From assembly GCF_000784355.1 (NCBI RefSeq), contig NZ_KN360926.1, forward strand, positions 66,497-130,496: DNA of 64,000 bases, read 5' to 3'. The notes beneath the pieces were generated by a model. It was not told where the DNA came from and did not search any database. It saw nothing but the letters and a program-made list of their open reading frames with translations. Position numbers and translations under genes: made by a program. This document shows, one piece after another, positions 36,164 to 46,129 of this stretch (within the stretch, counting starts at the first letter, position 1; the number at the start of each line of letters is the position of its first letter). The stretch is from Methanolacinia paynteri (lineage in GTDB: Archaea; Halobacteriota; Methanomicrobia; Methanomicrobiales; Methanomicrobiaceae).

Positions 36164-36825
36164 ACGATTTATCCGTTGTAATGATAACGCTAAATGAGGA
36201 AAAAGCAATTAAAAAAGTAGTATCTGATATCAAAAGGGCTGTTCCAGAAGCAGAAATTATTATTGTTGATAGTAGTTCTGATAAAACTCCAGAAATTGCT
36301 CAAGCAATGGGATGTAAAGTAATTAGACAATATCCACCTCAGGGCTATGGAAATGCTATGATTTTAGCTCTAACTTCAGCCACAAAGGACATAATAATTA
36401 CTTTAGATTGCGATGATACATATCCTGCAGAAAAAATTCCAGAACTCGTTGAATGGATTAAAAATGGATACGATGTTGTAAATGCCACGCGCTTAAATAA
36501 AAAACCCAAAAACATGCCTATTGGAAACTACATGGCAAATTGGTTTTTTGCAAAGTTAACTAGATTAGTTCATGGATTTAATACTACTGATGTACATAGT
36601 GGTATGCGAGCTTATAAAAAAGAAGTGATTCAGTCTTTAGATTGGAATCCAAATGGAGCTGCATTCCCAGTTGAATTACTAATAAAACCTGTTATTTCAG
36701 GATATAAGTTGAAGGAAATTCCAATAGATTATAAAGAAAGAATTGGAACACCTACATTAGATAAATTTGCTGCAGTAAAGTGGACGACAAAAAGAATCCT
36801 AGATTTAAAGTTCTCTTCAAAATAA
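36160..36825 (+). CDS. Dolichol-phosphate mannose synthase-like glycosyltransferase
   Basis: A 221-residue soluble GT2 enzyme. VVMITLNEEKAIKK begins the nucleotide-binding fold, DCDDTYPAEKIP holds the metal-binding Asp residues, and HSGMRAYKK is typical of the DPM1 group. It likely puts a sugar on a polyprenyl phosphate. It lacks the membrane domain present in the paralogue at 26.6 kb. ATGA overlap with the methyltransferase; the membrane protein gene follows by 13 bases and may be its partner. Confidence 0.87.
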   Translation: MNDLSVVMITLNEEKAIKKVVSDIKRAVPEAEIIIVDSSSDKTPEIAQAMGCKVIRQYPPQGYGNAMILALTSATKDIIITLDCDDTYPAEKIPELVEWIKNGYDVVNATRLNKKPKNMPIGNYMANWFFAKLTRLVHGFNTTDVHSGMRAYKKEVIQSLDWNPNGAAFPVELLIKPVISGYKLKEIPIDYKERIGTPTLDKFAAVKWTTKRILDLKFSSK

Positions 36826-36838
36826 GAATTATCTAATT

Positions 36839-37822
36839 ATGAAAAAAGCACCGATTTTAGGAATTATAATTAGTATTATTTTTATAATTTTAGCCTTTAG
36901 AAATTTTAATTCTGAAGATTTTATTAGTGCAATCTCTAATGTTAATATATTTTTTATTTTTTTAGCAATAGGATTTTTTCTATTTGGTTATATAATTAGG
37001 GGAATCAGATGGCAAATAATGCTTAGGACAGTAAAGGAAATCCCATACTTGACTTGTTTTGAAATATCTCTCATTGGATATATGGCAAGTTCATTATTGC
37101 CAATGCGTTTAGGAGAAATCATTCGTGCATATGTTTTAGGTATAAAAGAAAATATTAGTAAATTGGCATCTCTATCTTCAATAATACTTGAACGTATATT
37201 TGATGGGATGATTCTAGTCCTTTTTTTTGGAATATTATTGATTATCTATCCTTTTCCAGAATGGGTAAATAAATTAGGTCTATTTATAGCATTTCTATTT
37301 TTAAGTGGTTTAATTTTTATATTTACATTAACATACTACAGGAAAAAATCTTTAGAGATTTTATATCGTTTTTTTCACTTATTCTCGGATTCATTATACA
37401 AAAAAATTGTACCATACTTTGAAAAGTTTGTTTTAGGAACTGGGATGCTTAAAAATAAAACTCAAACATCATTAGTTCTTTTTATTTCAATACTTATCTG
37501 GATAAATGAAGCTTTGGTCTATTATATACTAATGCTAGCCTTTGATATAACTTCACCACTACTTTTTTTGATTGCAATTTTTACAATGATAGTGATAAAC
37601 TTTAGCATAATGATTCCTTCAGCCCCTGGGAGTATTGGAACATACCAATATTTCTGTGTTTTAGCATTAACATTATTTAATATCAACTCAAATACTGCAT
37701 TAGCTTATGCAATTGTTGCCAATACAATGATGATAGTATGTACGGTAATTTTTGGTATTATTTGCATGTGGCATATGGGGTTTTCAATATCTGGTCTAAA
37801 GGAAGAAACAAGAAAATTTTGA
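36839..37822 (+). CDS. AglD/LPG synthetase-like membrane protein (UPF0104)
   Basis: A 327-residue protein with about eight membrane helices. Family marks are the early RGIRWQIMLR, SSLLPMRLGEIIRAYVLG, IILERIFDGMIL and IPSAPGSIGTYQYF. In bacteria related proteins are lysylphosphatidylglycerol synthase or flippase domains; in haloarchaea the AglD C-terminus is of this type and works in S-layer glycan addition. With the adjacent DPM1-like enzyme it probably forms a split version of AglD. Confidence 0.85.
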   Translation: MKKAPILGIIISIIFIILAFRNFNSEDFISAISNVNIFFIFLAIGFFLFGYIIRGIRWQIMLRTVKEIPYLTCFEISLIGYMASSLLPMRLGEIIRAYVLGIKENISKLASLSSIILERIFDGMILVLFFGILLIIYPFPEWVNKLGLFIAFLFLSGLIFIFTLTYYRKKSLEILYRFFHLFSDSLYKKIVPYFEKFVLGTGMLKNKTQTSLVLFISILIWINEALVYYILMLAFDITSPLLFLIAIFTMIVINFSIMIPSAPGSIGTYQYFCVLALTLFNINSNTALAYAIVANTMMIVCTVIFGIICMWHMGFSISGLKEETRKF

Positions 37823-38232
37823 TAGATCTAAATATAAAAACCTAAAATATAAGGAATAATTGCTCTGTAAATTCGTCTCATTTTTTAAACGAGTCATGTT
37901 CTAAATTTGACAGCTTATATATTTCGGCCTGTCAAATCACTAAATCATCCAATTTAATGCAAAATCATCCTGTTAATAGCCTCATAATTCGAATAAATGT
38001 GTATATTGACTCCCTATTTTACAAATCAATTGTAACTGTCAAATTTAGTAAAATTATTTTTATGAATTTTGTCGATTTATGTTTAAGTTCTCCAATTTTA
38101 TAAGTTTTTAATATTTTTATATAATTTAAAAGCTAAGAGCATTTTATCCTTCTTTTTAGGCAGAGTTAGGGTAAAAAGACTCATGAATTATTATAAATAG
38201 TTATTAAAAGATATTTGATAAAGAGATTTATT
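37823..38232. other. Gene-free AT-rich spacer with inverted repeats
   Basis: No gene is seen in this 410-base stretch. A perfect 13-bp inverted repeat, CTAAATTTGACAG at 37901-37913 and its complement at 38036-38048, bounds a 148-base segment, and a third partial copy (CTGTCAAAT) lies near 37925. This could be a small non-autonomous transposon (MITE) or a remnant of an insertion sequence. The promoter of the following large gene should lie in the last 100 bases. Confidence 0.5.
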
Positions 38233-41200
38233 ATGGAAAATAAATTATCTGAGACCAATGATATTCTAGAGATTCCTTATGATATTTTTGCAATAACCTC
38301 TTTTTTCAGTACAGGATTGTATATTTTTTTTTATAGTATCCTAATTGAAAAAACCTCATTTCCTCTGACTTCATTCTCTGAAAGAATCATTGGTATTGCA
38401 GTCCTTGAAGGAGTGGATGCCGCTGCTAGAACTCATTTTTATTTATATTCAATAATTATCACAGGAATATTTACAGTAATCTTATTAATAAGTCTAGAAC
38501 TAGGAATGAATCGTTTTTTTCCAAAAAATAAATACAAAACGGAGAGAGATAATCTTGCATTAATATCAATTCTTGGAACATCAAATATTATATTTTATAT
38601 TTTTACAAAAAATTCAGTTTTCTTGTTTAACATATATTTGATTTTTAGTATCTTTTGCTGTTTTGTTACTTATATATTGATTAAAAAATATTTTGATCTG
38701 AAAGATCGTTCAATATTTGAAACATTTAAAGATTCTACTTTTATTATCTCACTGTTTCTTCTTCCTGTGCCTGTACTCTTTTTTATTCAAGTGATAAAAG
38801 GGAATGAATTTGTTTTTACATTAATTGATCTGTTGCTGTATTATTTAATTTTTTTCATATTATTAATATTGTATTATTTTGTAGTTCCTTTGAAATATCC
38901 AAATGTTTTAGAGTCGAATTTTAGAATCATTTTTAGTAAAAGTATTTTCCCACTTTATCTATACCCTTTTTCAATTCCTTTAACAAATGAATTTCAATTT
39001 ACATTTTCACATTGGATAGTTATTGATCCAAAATTCATTTCTCTTCTTTTTTTTGTGGTACTTCTTATAATTACATGTGTATTTTTTTTAAGAAATATCA
39101 AAAATGAGAATTCATTTTATGATTCAAAATATTTACTTGAAAATTTTTCCTTACCAGTAGTACTGGCTTGTATTCCTCTCTACTCAAATTATATAGCAAC
39201 TACTTCTTTATTTTATATTACTCAAAACATTTTTGAGCTCGGTCTGACAAGTACTGTAATTCAACAGCTTTTTGATTTTGGGAAATTACCATTAATAAAT
39301 CTGGCGACTCCTCATGGATTCATGGATATTTATTATCCAATATTATACTCAATCATTAATGGATACCAATCTATCGATTGCTTTATATGGCAATGGATCA
39401 CTCCAATTTTAATAGTTATAACAGGATACTTTTTTTTGAAAGAATTTGTGGAAGGTTATGTCTCATTTTTATTAATTATATTTCTCCCATTATTTTCAAT
39501 ATTAAGTTTCAATAATTTTATTATTCTATTCGCAGGAATCATATTCATAAAATATTGGAAAAATCCTCAACTAACAAACTACTGCCTCTTAATAATAACT
39601 TTACTCTTATGTTTTGCTTGGAGACCAGAAGCTGGAATTGCTTCCGTACTAGGATTTATATTTTTAATTGTAATACTGAATTATCAACTTCTTAAACAAT
39701 CCCCTAAGCAGATATGCTTAAATTATTCCAAATATTTCTTAATCACATTAGGAATTATTGGTTTGTGTTTATCAGCTTACATTATTTTGTGCTTGATAAC
39801 ACAGATCTCCCCAATTTCAGCTTTTCAATCAGTATTAAGTATGTATATGATTAACGATCCTGCAGGAACTTATGCAGATCTATTCAATTCATATAATATT
39901 AATGTAGCTCTTCAATATGCAATTTTTCCTCTATTCGGATTAAGTATTGTTGTATTATTTATATGGATTGTTATCACCAGGCGTAGTTTATTAACTTCGC
40001 AATTTATACTGATCACTTTTCTTGCAATAGCAACATTATTCCTCTCACAAAGAGGAGTGCAAAGGCATTCTCTTATAGAGGGTTTTAGTGTATACTATTT
40101 CCCATTAATTGCTTGCTCAATCCCTTTGCTATGGTATAAATCAAAAAAACTTATATCAATAATTTTTGTCATTTTAATTCTCATAGGTGGTTCTTTTGTC
40201 GCACAATATCAGTTTACACCAATTCAAAGAGATTTTTCATCACCCTTTTTTGAATTCACAACATGGGATCTTAATGAATCGCGTATTCAAGTCCAACCTT
40301 CAGATTTAGGAATTACTGAAGGACTTACAGATTTTCTAAGGGATTCACTCCAAAAAAATGAAACTTATTTTGATCTCTCTAATTATATTATGCCATTTAC
40401 TCTATTGCGAACAGAATATATGTCTGATACTGTAATCGCTCCTTCCGCAGGAGAATGGCACCAAAATGCAACGATTAAAAATTTAAATAGCAATCTTAAA
40501 TCTATTCCATTTGTTGTATCGGGTGGATGGCAAATAGATACTGTTCCAAATGAATTAAGGGCATATCGGATTGCAGAATATATCTATCAAAATTATCGAC
40601 CAATTGGAAAAATTGACGATATCTATGAAATCTGGCTTAGAAATGATCTCAAGAACTATGAAATATCACCTTTAAATAAAACTTTATTCAATTATGACGA
40701 TATAAAGTTACATAATATAATGTACAGTAATACATCTGATAGTATGACATTATATTCAGGAGATGATGATCCATATGTTTGGAATTTTATCCTTAATGGC
40801 TCTCCGTCTCTCTTAGCAAATTCAAAAAATACAGAATTTCATGTAATTTATGATTCTGATACAGAGGGTCTTTTACAAATATTTTATTCAGTAGACAATA
40901 ACACATTTTCTGAAGAAAATTCTAAATATGTATCAATATCAGCAATAGAAGATGGGTATTTTGAAATTACAATTCCTGAAAGTATTAACAAAATAACAAA
41001 TATCAGACTTGATCCACCAAAAAATAGTGTTTTAAAATTAAATGAAGTATATCTATATCCAACGAATTATTCATTTTCATCAACTAATTTTATTATACGG
41101 GACTATAACCTAAAAAAATTACCGTATATTTGGGGCACATATGATAAAAAAGATCCAATATTAAACCAACCTGTTCAAGATAGACTATTTGAAGGAGAGA

Positions 41201-41502
41201 AACTAATTAACTCTAATGAGATCATATCATTCACAAATATTAGTGATTTAGACAAATCTTCTGGAAACTATCTGATGATTAAATTGAAATCTGAACATGA
41301 AGGCCAAATAAATGTAAATTATGCTACAGATAATAATGTGGGAAAAATTAAATTTGATGTGATCCCATCAGAAAAAGTTGAAAACTATCTTATCCGTATT
41401 AGTTCTCAATGGGAATGGTACTCTGGGGAAGTTCAAGAAGTTAACCTTTTATCATCTGTTCCAATAACGATATCTGAAATAAAAATTCTCAAAGGAGATT
41501 GA
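38233..41502 (+). CDS. Giant membrane glycan-assembly protein
   Basis: A 1089-residue protein. The N-terminal ~640 residues carry many hydrophobic helices, with a GT-C-like loop region around LATPHGFMDIYYP and a later FAWRPEAGIAS. The C-terminal ~430 residues are soluble, probably outside the cell, and include a beta-sandwich-like repeat ending in NIRLDPPKNSVLKLNEVYL, a motif seen in large polysaccharide glycosyltransferases. It may be a membrane glycosyltransferase using a lipid-linked sugar. The TTG at 38215 opens the frame, but the ATG at 38233 is preferred. It is very AT-rich and stands alone. Confidence 0.7.
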   Translation: MENKLSETNDILEIPYDIFAITSFFSTGLYIFFYSILIEKTSFPLTSFSERIIGIAVLEGVDAAARTHFYLYSIIITGIFTVILLISLELGMNRFFPKNKYKTERDNLALISILGTSNIIFYIFTKNSVFLFNIYLIFSIFCCFVTYILIKKYFDLKDRSIFETFKDSTFIISLFLLPVPVLFFIQVIKGNEFVFTLIDLLLYYLIFFILLILYYFVVPLKYPNVLESNFRIIFSKSIFPLYLYPFSIPLTNEFQFTFSHWIVIDPKFISLLFFVVLLIITCVFFLRNIKNENSFYDSKYLLENFSLPVVLACIPLYSNYIATTSLFYITQNIFELGLTSTVIQQLFDFGKLPLINLATPHGFMDIYYPILYSIINGYQSIDCFIWQWITPILIVITGYFFLKEFVEGYVSFLLIIFLPLFSILSFNNFIILFAGIIFIKYWKNPQLTNYCLLIITLLLCFAWRPEAGIASVLGFIFLIVILNYQLLKQSPKQICLNYSKYFLITLGIIGLCLSAYIILCLITQISPISAFQSVLSMYMINDPAGTYADLFNSYNINVALQYAIFPLFGLSIVVLFIWIVITRRSLLTSQFILITFLAIATLFLSQRGVQRHSLIEGFSVYYFPLIACSIPLLWYKSKKLISIIFVILILIGGSFVAQYQFTPIQRDFSSPFFEFTTWDLNESRIQVQPSDLGITEGLTDFLRDSLQKNETYFDLSNYIMPFTLLRTEYMSDTVIAPSAGEWHQNATIKNLNSNLKSIPFVVSGGWQIDTVPNELRAYRIAEYIYQNYRPIGKIDDIYEIWLRNDLKNYEISPLNKTLFNYDDIKLHNIMYSNTSDSMTLYSGDDDPYVWNFILNGSPSLLANSKNTEFHVIYDSDTEGLLQIFYSVDNNTFSEENSKYVSISAIEDGYFEITIPESINKITNIRLDPPKNSVLKLNEVYLYPTNYSFSSTNFIIRDYNLKKLPYIWGTYDKKDPILNQPVQDRLFEGEKLINSNEIISFTNISDLDKSSGNYLMIKLKSEHEGQINVNYATDNNVGKIKFDVIPSEKVENYLIRISSQWEWYSGEVQEVNLLSSVPITISEIKILKGD

Positions 41503-41840
41503 AATTTATGCCAAGAATAACTTCATTTAATTTTTTGGCTATATAGAAAACATCTCATTTTATTAAATGAAGTCCTATCTGCACCATCCGGATTTGATCT
41601 CTTTTTTAAGTTGAATATTCTTTTAATCATATAATCTACCCATATTTTTTGATAACTTAAAATCCAGTCTTTCAATAGATTTCTCTACTATATAATCAAC
41701 ATGAGGTAAAATTTCAGTTATGAAATAGAATTAATTTGCGAAAAATAAAGAAAGATTATTGGCTTTAAAAATCTATACTATATCCTAATATAATTGTAGT
41801 TATGGAATATTTTTGATTAAATAATAATTTTAGGAGATGA
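41503..41840. other. Spacer with a stem-loop and a truncated gene start
   Basis: No full gene is visible. An AAAGGAG ribosome-binding site inside the end of the preceding gene leads to an ATG at 41509 whose frame stops after 12 codons; this may be the start of a lost downstream gene. A 12-bp inverted repeat (41520-41531 and 41562-41573, ACTTCATTTAAT and its complement) could fold as a stem with a 30-base loop. The rest is AT-rich and holds the promoter of the next gene. Confidence 0.4.
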
Positions 41841-42791
41841 ATGTCAATGCAATCATTTAATGTGGATCAAATTGTCACTTTTGAAAATTTTGATGAAGAG
41901 AGCTATCTTAAATCAAATATAGATGTTGTAAAAGCAGTAAATGAAGGTCAATTTCTTTCTGGATATCAACATTTCAAAATTTATGGGCATAAGGAAAATA
42001 GATTCCTTCGAGATTCTAAATTGATACAAAATGCCAAGGAAAATAAATTAGAAAGAATTAAGCCTTTAATTAAGAAAGATTTGGATTTTAAGTATAATGG
42101 AGAATTTTACGATTTTTTATCTCCTTCCTTAAGAAATAAATATAATATCCATGATGCCGGAACTGTTTCAAGTCATGGTTACGATCCATATGTGCAGTCC
42201 CTAATTAATGAATATAAAGATGGCTTGTTATTAGACATTGGATCAGGACAGAGACCTGTTTATTATGATAATGTAGTAAATTTAGAAATATTTGCATATG
42301 ATACAACTGATGTGTTATCTATAGGAGAAATATTACCCTTCAACGATAATTCTTTTGATGCAATTATTTCAATAGCAGTTTTAGAACACGTTAAAGATCC
42401 TTTTTCTTGTGCAAGAGAAATGATTCGAGTTTTAAAACCAGGGGGTAAATTATTTTGTACAGTTCCATTCCTGCAACCACTTCATGCATATCCTAATCAT
42501 TATTATAATATGACAGGACAAGGACTTGAGAATTTATTTAATGAATCTTTAATTATTGATAAAATTGAAGTTCCAGGATCTCTGCTTCCAATTTGGACAT
42601 TAACTTGGTTTTTAAAAAGTTGGTCTGAAGGTTTATTTGGGCACGCAAAAGAAAATTTTTTGAAAATGCAGGTGAAAGATTTGATAGGAGACCCAATTTC
42701 ATATATCAATCAAGATTTTGTTTCGCATCTCTCTGACAAAAAAAACGATGAACTTGCAAGTGGTCATGCATTATTTGCTCATAAAGAATAA
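41841..42791 (+). CDS. SAM-dependent methyltransferase with N-terminal YL...HY-type module
   Basis: A 316-residue protein. Residues 15-55 (FDEESYLKSNIDVVKAV, then HFKIYGHKENR) match the short Y-L-x-x-N-x-D-V...H-x-x-x-x-G-x-x-E-x-R module often put in front of glycosyltransferases and surface enzymes. A class I methyltransferase follows with LLDIGSGQRPVYY, LPFNDNSFDAI and VLKPGGKLF. An AGGAGATG site precedes the start; ATGs at 41841 and 41847 are both possible. It probably modifies the glycan made by this locus. Confidence 0.8.
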   Translation: MSMQSFNVDQIVTFENFDEESYLKSNIDVVKAVNEGQFLSGYQHFKIYGHKENRFLRDSKLIQNAKENKLERIKPLIKKDLDFKYNGEFYDFLSPSLRNKYNIHDAGTVSSHGYDPYVQSLINEYKDGLLLDIGSGQRPVYYDNVVNLEIFAYDTTDVLSIGEILPFNDNSFDAIISIAVLEHVKDPFSCAREMIRVLKPGGKLFCTVPFLQPLHAYPNHYYNMTGQGLENLFNESLIIDKIEVPGSLLPIWTLTWFLKSWSEGLFGHAKENFLKMQVKDLIGDPISYINQDFVSHLSDKKNDELASGHALFAHKE

Positions 42792-42872
42792 AATATTGGC
42801 CTTGTAGAAATCCTCTAAAAAATGGCAGGCGAAAGATCCATAGTACAATAACTCTAATTTAATTTACCATAA

Positions 42873-43035
42873 ATCAAAGAGAGTATCAAAGCAAAATCAA
42901 TGATTCCTGTCAGAAAATAGAAGAGAAAGATCTGTTCAGGAAAATATAAGATTGAGATGATTGAGAATTTAATCAGGAAAAATACTAGTAGAGACTGTTT
43001 TTTCTGTAATTAAAAGGGAATATAAAAAAATCTGA
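42873..43035 (+). pseudogene. Decayed DDE transposase fragment
   Basis: Two reading frames carry pieces of the C-terminal part of an IS4/IS5-type transposase. From 42891 the frame reads AKSMIPVRK, a TAG stop, then KRKICSGKYKIEMIENL. After a frame change near 42980 it reads LVETVFSVIKREYKKI and stops. The order SMIPVR...KR...GKY...VETVFSVIKR is what intact archaeal transposases of this group show. No intact ends were identified. It lies where the locus switches strand, between a plus-strand methyltransferase and the minus-strand export operon. Confidence 0.7.
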
Positions 43036-43101
43036 GATAAGAAAAATATTAAAATCAGGATGATTTACATAATATAACTCTCTAAGACAGAGATAGACTT
43101 T

Positions 43102-46095
43102 CTAAAGAGCAATCTTTTTATTCTTTTTTATTTCCCGAGAACAATAAACTCCAATCCTGCCAATTGTATATTTTAAACCATTTTCTTTTAAGCACAATCT
43201 AAATTTTTTATAGAGATTGTTTTCTTTTCCGAGTGTTTGAGAGATATTCATTTGAAACACAGGAAGAGATTCACGAGATGAATCAAGTCTCATCGATTTG
43301 TATAACTCCCAATTATCAAATTTGGAGTATGAGTCCTTAATAGTCGATCGTATATTCTTTTGATATATTGAATGATATTGATGAGCAACGGATGTTAATG
43401 ATTTCAAATGAATATTCTTTACATTCTCTTTTATAGCGAGGTAATCTTTTTTATCATTAATAATGGAAAGTATTTTTGATTTCACTAAATCCATATCGGA
43501 CATATCTACAGTCCAGCCACCCCCACTATTAACAATTCTTTCCTTTATCGCACCTAAATCTGAACCCAGAACAGGTATACCTAAACACCACGCCTCTGAT
43601 AAGGTAAAAGAAAAAGTTTCCGGCCAAATTGCAGGAAGTAATATCAAATCTACATTGCTTTCATAAACAATTTCTTGGAGGTGGTTGAAATCTTTGTATG
43701 CTCCTGTTATATTAATATTCAAATTCTGATAATATCCAGGTTTTTTATTTTTTTCTGATATTCCGATAACGCTCCATTTTGTAATACCGGACAATTCTTT
43801 ACATCTTGCCAGATCATAGAAAAGATCCTGGCCTTTATGTTTTGCAAGAACTCCAATATATGCAATATGAAATGGTCTATTATCAAAAGAGGCATTATTA
43901 TTTCGTTCAGTCTTCTCAATATTTTGACCATGTTCTATAACGATGCATTTACTTTTTATTTCAGGAAAATAATGGCTAATTATGTCCATTGCAGAATTGC
44001 TGGGAGTGATAATACTATTACATATTCTAAACCCTTCTAAGAATGAAGACCGCCAGGATTCAATATCTTCTATGGAATATCCACAAGAATTGCACCTCCT
44101 TACTTCTGGTAAATTACAATATTGCCCTTTTTCATTGATCATATTAATTCTGGGACAAATACAAAAAAAATCATGAACTGTATATATTATAGGTATTTCC
44201 AACTCTGCACTTATTTGAAAAATGCCAAGAGAGTGGCCAATTAGATGATGAACATGAATCAAGTCAATCTCAAATGTATCAATAAATTTTTTCATTATTT
44301 CAGAATATTCATTATTAATTGCCGTATGAGCCTGAAAAGATTTCATTGGGAAATAATATTTTGTTTCATTTCCATTATTAGTCTCAGTGAAAATAAGATC
44401 ATTTCCAACAACCTGAACAATAAAAAAGATATAATATTGATTCAGGGAGTTTATCATGTCAAGCACATGTTTCTCTGTGCCTCCACCAAGAGGATGCAAT
44501 ACATACAATATCCTTTTTTTATTTTTGTTGTTATTCCAGAGGTCCAATTTTGATTTGAAATATAAATGTTGATCATATAACGGATTTATCTCACAAAATT
44601 TCCCCACCATAGGAAGATAATCAGGATATCTGGCAGAGAGAATTTTCATGTTTCGCTCAATTCTCTCATTTTTTGTTTGATTGAATGAACTTTCCCCCTT
44701 ATGATAAATAAAAGTATTATCGCATAGCTGATTTGAATACCCGGCTTTAATTACCCGCATACAAAAATCATTTTCTTCACAGTACCCTTTATCAAAGGAG
44801 AACTCATCAAATAATCCAATCCTTTCAAGAATCTCTCTTTTTATATACATACAAAATCCAACAGCAGTTGGAATTTCAGGATATTGATGAAATGATAAAC
44901 TCTCAACAAATTTTCCAAAAGAATCAATTGTAAATCCAGGAGGAATGTCATTGTTTTTACAGAACTCAGGAATCGAACAAATAGTTCCATTATTCGTGAA
45001 TGGTGTTACTGTAGCAATAGTTTCTTTTTCATATGCACAATCTCTTATTTTTTTAGCCCAGTTTTCTGTTACAATTGTATCACTATTTAGTAAGATTACA
45101 TCGTTATTTGAAATTTTCATTCCGATATTAACAGTTTTTACAAATCCTTGATTATCACGATTACGAATGACACTTATAAAAGACTTATTAAAGCTTTCAA
45201 TTTTATCCAGCAATAGATCGATTCTTTTATCGGTGGAACAATCATTGATTAAAAAAATTCTATAAATATCTCGATATTTTAGTAAACTTTGCAGGCATTC
45301 ACACAAATCATCATATGCATTATAAATTGGGATAACTACATCGACAGCATCTACTGAATTAAAACTTAAATCTTCAGATTTCTCTAATTCTTTAAAAATT
45401 TCCTCCTCATAGCCGGTTTTTCTCAATATAAAAATATATTCTTTTACTCCATTAATTTCATTTTCTTTATGATCTAAAATGGTGAAATTAATCCCTGATG
45501 AATGAATGTAATCTAATATTTGATCAATTGTATTATTATTAAATACATGATAATGGATAGAATATCCACGCCGCCAGTTAGCCTCAGCAATATCCCTTAC
45601 TTTATCATCGGATACCCTATGCCAAAATTTTGCACACTCATAAAAGTGAGATCGGTCTTTTGAAATATCTACATTCATTGAATCTTCAATCATATGCTCC
45701 AAAGTGGTGGGATCGCGCCCTAAATCCAGAGGGTTGCTGGCATCACGGATTGATAAATATAAAATCCCTCCCGACTTTAATATCCTCATCCAATTAATAA
45801 ATGCACCAATTGGATCTCTCATGTGTTCAAAAACATGATTACAAATACAAAAATCATATGATTCATCTTTTATGGTTTTTAAAGAATACGCATCATCAAT
45901 AATATCCGGTCGAATAATCTCTTCTTTAGAAATTTCAGGATACTGTTCTAATAAAGCATCATAATCAAGTCGATCAACATAATGCATCACAACGTTCGGG
46001 GGTACCGGCAAAGGTTGATGCAGAGGACCTACTTCTATTCCCTCCCCTCTGATATATTTAAAAGATAATTCTTCACGTAGATTATTTATATCCAT
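43102..46095 (-). CDS. Methyltransferase-GT2-GT4 fusion protein
   Basis: A 997-residue three-domain enzyme. Residues 1-230 are a methyltransferase-like domain (GIEVGPLHQPLPVP, later ICNHVFEHMRDP and LKSGGILYL). Residues ~245-500 are a GT2 domain (VDVVIPIYNAYDDL, LINDCSTD, and CEENDFCMR in the C-terminal part). Residues ~535-905 are a GT4 domain (LHPLGGGTEKHVLDM, AYIGVLAKHKGQDL, EAWCLGIPVLGSDLGAIKE). It probably adds two sugars and caps the growing chain. TGGAG before the ATG at 46095 supports that start over the upstream TTG at 46107. It is the last gene of the minus-strand export operon. Confidence 0.85.
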   Translation of the reverse strand: MDINNLREELSFKYIRGEGIEVGPLHQPLPVPPNVVMHYVDRLDYDALLEQYPEISKEEIIRPDIIDDAYSLKTIKDESYDFCICNHVFEHMRDPIGAFINWMRILKSGGILYLSIRDASNPLDLGRDPTTLEHMIEDSMNVDISKDRSHFYECAKFWHRVSDDKVRDIAEANWRRGYSIHYHVFNNNTIDQILDYIHSSGINFTILDHKENEINGVKEYIFILRKTGYEEEIFKELEKSEDLSFNSVDAVDVVIPIYNAYDDLCECLQSLLKYRDIYRIFLINDCSTDKRIDLLLDKIESFNKSFISVIRNRDNQGFVKTVNIGMKISNNDVILLNSDTIVTENWAKKIRDCAYEKETIATVTPFTNNGTICSIPEFCKNNDIPPGFTIDSFGKFVESLSFHQYPEIPTAVGFCMYIKREILERIGLFDEFSFDKGYCEENDFCMRVIKAGYSNQLCDNTFIYHKGESSFNQTKNERIERNMKILSARYPDYLPMVGKFCEINPLYDQHLYFKSKLDLWNNNKNKKRILYVLHPLGGGTEKHVLDMINSLNQYYIFFIVQVVGNDLIFTETNNGNETKYYFPMKSFQAHTAINNEYSEIMKKFIDTFEIDLIHVHHLIGHSLGIFQISAELEIPIIYTVHDFFCICPRINMINEKGQYCNLPEVRRCNSCGYSIEDIESWRSSFLEGFRICNSIITPSNSAMDIISHYFPEIKSKCIVIEHGQNIEKTERNNNASFDNRPFHIAYIGVLAKHKGQDLFYDLARCKELSGITKWSVIGISEKNKKPGYYQNLNINITGAYKDFNHLQEIVYESNVDLILLPAIWPETFSFTLSEAWCLGIPVLGSDLGAIKERIVNSGGGWTVDMSDMDLVKSKILSIINDKKDYLAIKENVKNIHLKSLTSVAHQYHSIYQKNIRSTIKDSYSKFDNWELYKSMRLDSSRESLPVFQMNISQTLGKENNLYKKFRLCLKENGLKYTIGRIGVYCSREIKKNKKIAL

Positions 46096-46129
46096 GAACA
46101 TCTCCAAGTTGATTATATAATTTATAATT

